Positions 50,274-50,712 of a stretch of DNA of 50,712 nt are shown here, piece by piece. Position 1 is the stretch's first letter, and every line of letters starts with the position of its first letter. Where the stretch lies: the NCBI GenBank assembly GCA_017396945.1, contig JAFQKI010000019.1:1-50712 (forward strand), written 5' to 3'. The position numbers and the translations under genes are program-made. A model generated the notes under the pieces. It had not been told where the DNA came from. It made no database searches and saw only the letters and a program-made list of their open reading frames with translations. Source of the DNA: Muribaculaceae bacterium (lineage in GTDB: Bacteria > Bacteroidota > Bacteroidia > Bacteroidales > Muribaculaceae).

Positions 50274-50712
50274 TTATTCCATGAGTTTGCGGTAGCGGCG
50301 GCGTGTGGGCTCTTTGCCTCCGTTGTGTTCGCGTTTGTACTCTTCATAGTCGGAGTATGAGCCTTCATAATAAACTACGTTTCCGTCACCCTCAAACGAA
50401 AGAATGTGGGTACAGATGCGGTCGAGGAACCAACGGTCGTGGCTCACTACAACTGCACATCCGGCAAAGTCGTCAAGCCCTTCTTCAAGTGCTCGAAGTG
50501 TGTTCACGTCGATGTCGTTGGTCGGTTCGTCGAGAAGAAGCACGTTACCCTCCTCTTTGAGTGCCATTGCTAAGTGTAAGCGGTTGCGCTCACCACCTGA
50601 GAGTACTCCGATTTTCTTTTCTTGATCGGCTCCTGAGAAATTGAATTTTGACAAGTAGGCACGAGCATTTACATCGCGACCACCCATGCGGAATGACTCA
50701 ACTCCTTGTGAA
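50274..50712 (-). CDS. ettA: Energy-dependent translational throttle protein EttA (partial, C-terminus)
   Basis: The frame stays open to the right edge; only about the last 145 codons are inside. The second ABC-F ATPase domain is seen from before the signature: LSGGERNRLHLAMALKEEG, Walker B VLLLDEPTNDID, the switch region VVVSHDRWFLDRICTHIL, then a C-terminal YEGSYSDYEEYKREHNG and a basic end TRRRYRKLME. The SGGERNR-HLA and EPTNDIDVNTLRALE combination is that of EttA, which binds the ribosomal E site and gates translation with the ATP/ADP ratio. Confidence 0.92.
   Translation of the reverse strand, partial: SQGVESFRMGGRDVNARAYLSKFNFSGADQEKKIGVLSGGERNRLHLAMALKEEGNVLLLDEPTNDIDVNTLRALEEGLDDFAGCAVVVSHDRWFLDRICTHILSFEGDGNVVYYEGSYSDYEEYKREHNGGKEPTRRRYRKLME

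Overview
The window reads as chromosome of an anaerobic Bacteroidales bacterium, probably gut-associated. Three things point there. It carries a complete core of the type IX secretion/gliding machinery (porT, porP, gldKLMN) plus a TamL-type lipoprotein and a large OMP_b-brl_3/TonB-type outer membrane protein. Upstream of gene after gene sits the Bacteroidetes promoter, a TTTG-like -33 box about 19-20 bp before TAnnTTTG. Energy metabolism is ferredoxin-based and anaerobic (2-oxoacid:ferredoxin oxidoreductase, NfnAB, flavodiiron protein). The family cannot be fixed from sequence reading alone; a Muribaculaceae-like genome would fit.

Layout. 1-2885: a partial lipoprotein gene, then a four-gene 2-oxoacid:ferredoxin oxidoreductase operon (minus). 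3045-4064: a lone family 2 glycosyltransferase. 4139-11078: the T9SS operon porT-porP-gldK-gldL-gldM-gldN (minus). 11244-13773: a divergent operon of an unrecognised 125-residue protein, a lipoprotein cyclophilin and an M16 peptidase. 13836-26746: mostly single housekeeping genes: ferritin, a His/Pro/Gly-rich lipoprotein, an esterase, a YjjG-like phosphatase, a lipid kinase, an SGNH esterase, a DUF308-like membrane protein, a TPR protein, cytidine deaminase, MntP, a flavodiiron protein, an outer membrane beta-barrel protein and a polyprenyl synthase. 26918-31633: a glycogen/alpha-glucan operon (debranching enzyme, GT4, GH57). 31787-31883: the small SRP RNA with its own promoter and terminator, followed by tatD. 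32679-34753: an AI-2/methyl-cycle operon (transporter stub, mtnN, luxS, AlbA_2-type regulator). 34754-35338: a gene-free stretch with a chain of tight hairpins. 35339-37876: nfnA-nfnB and a coupled 88-residue membrane protein. 37943-40940: tamL and a Gph-like phosphatase. 41018-45721: a GT4 gene and a translationally coupled C1B peptidase / GH13 / phosphoesterase operon. 45833-48895: thioredoxin, an AspT/YidE-type transporter and dapA. 48982-50182: tRNA-Arg(TCT), a probable large structured RNA and an unrecognised lipoprotein. 50274-50712: the C-terminus of EttA.

How the parts fit. The 2-oxoacid oxidoreductase makes reduced ferredoxin and NfnAB can exchange it with NADH/NADPH. The flavodiiron protein and ferritin deal with O2/NO and iron. 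The glycogen operon and the SusA-like GH13 handle alpha-glucans in the cytoplasm and the cell envelope respectively. T9SS, TamL and the beta-barrel protein build the outer membrane and secretion apparatus.

The best candidates for something undescribed are non-coding: the roughly 290-nt RNA at 49156-49447, which has a perfect promoter, long-range helices and a T-run end, and the hairpin chain at 34841-35278. Among proteins, the 88-residue membrane protein coupled to NfnAB, the 125-residue protein facing the T9SS operon, and the histone-like tail on the GH57 enzyme stand out. No CRISPR array, insertion sequence, integrase or rRNA was seen.
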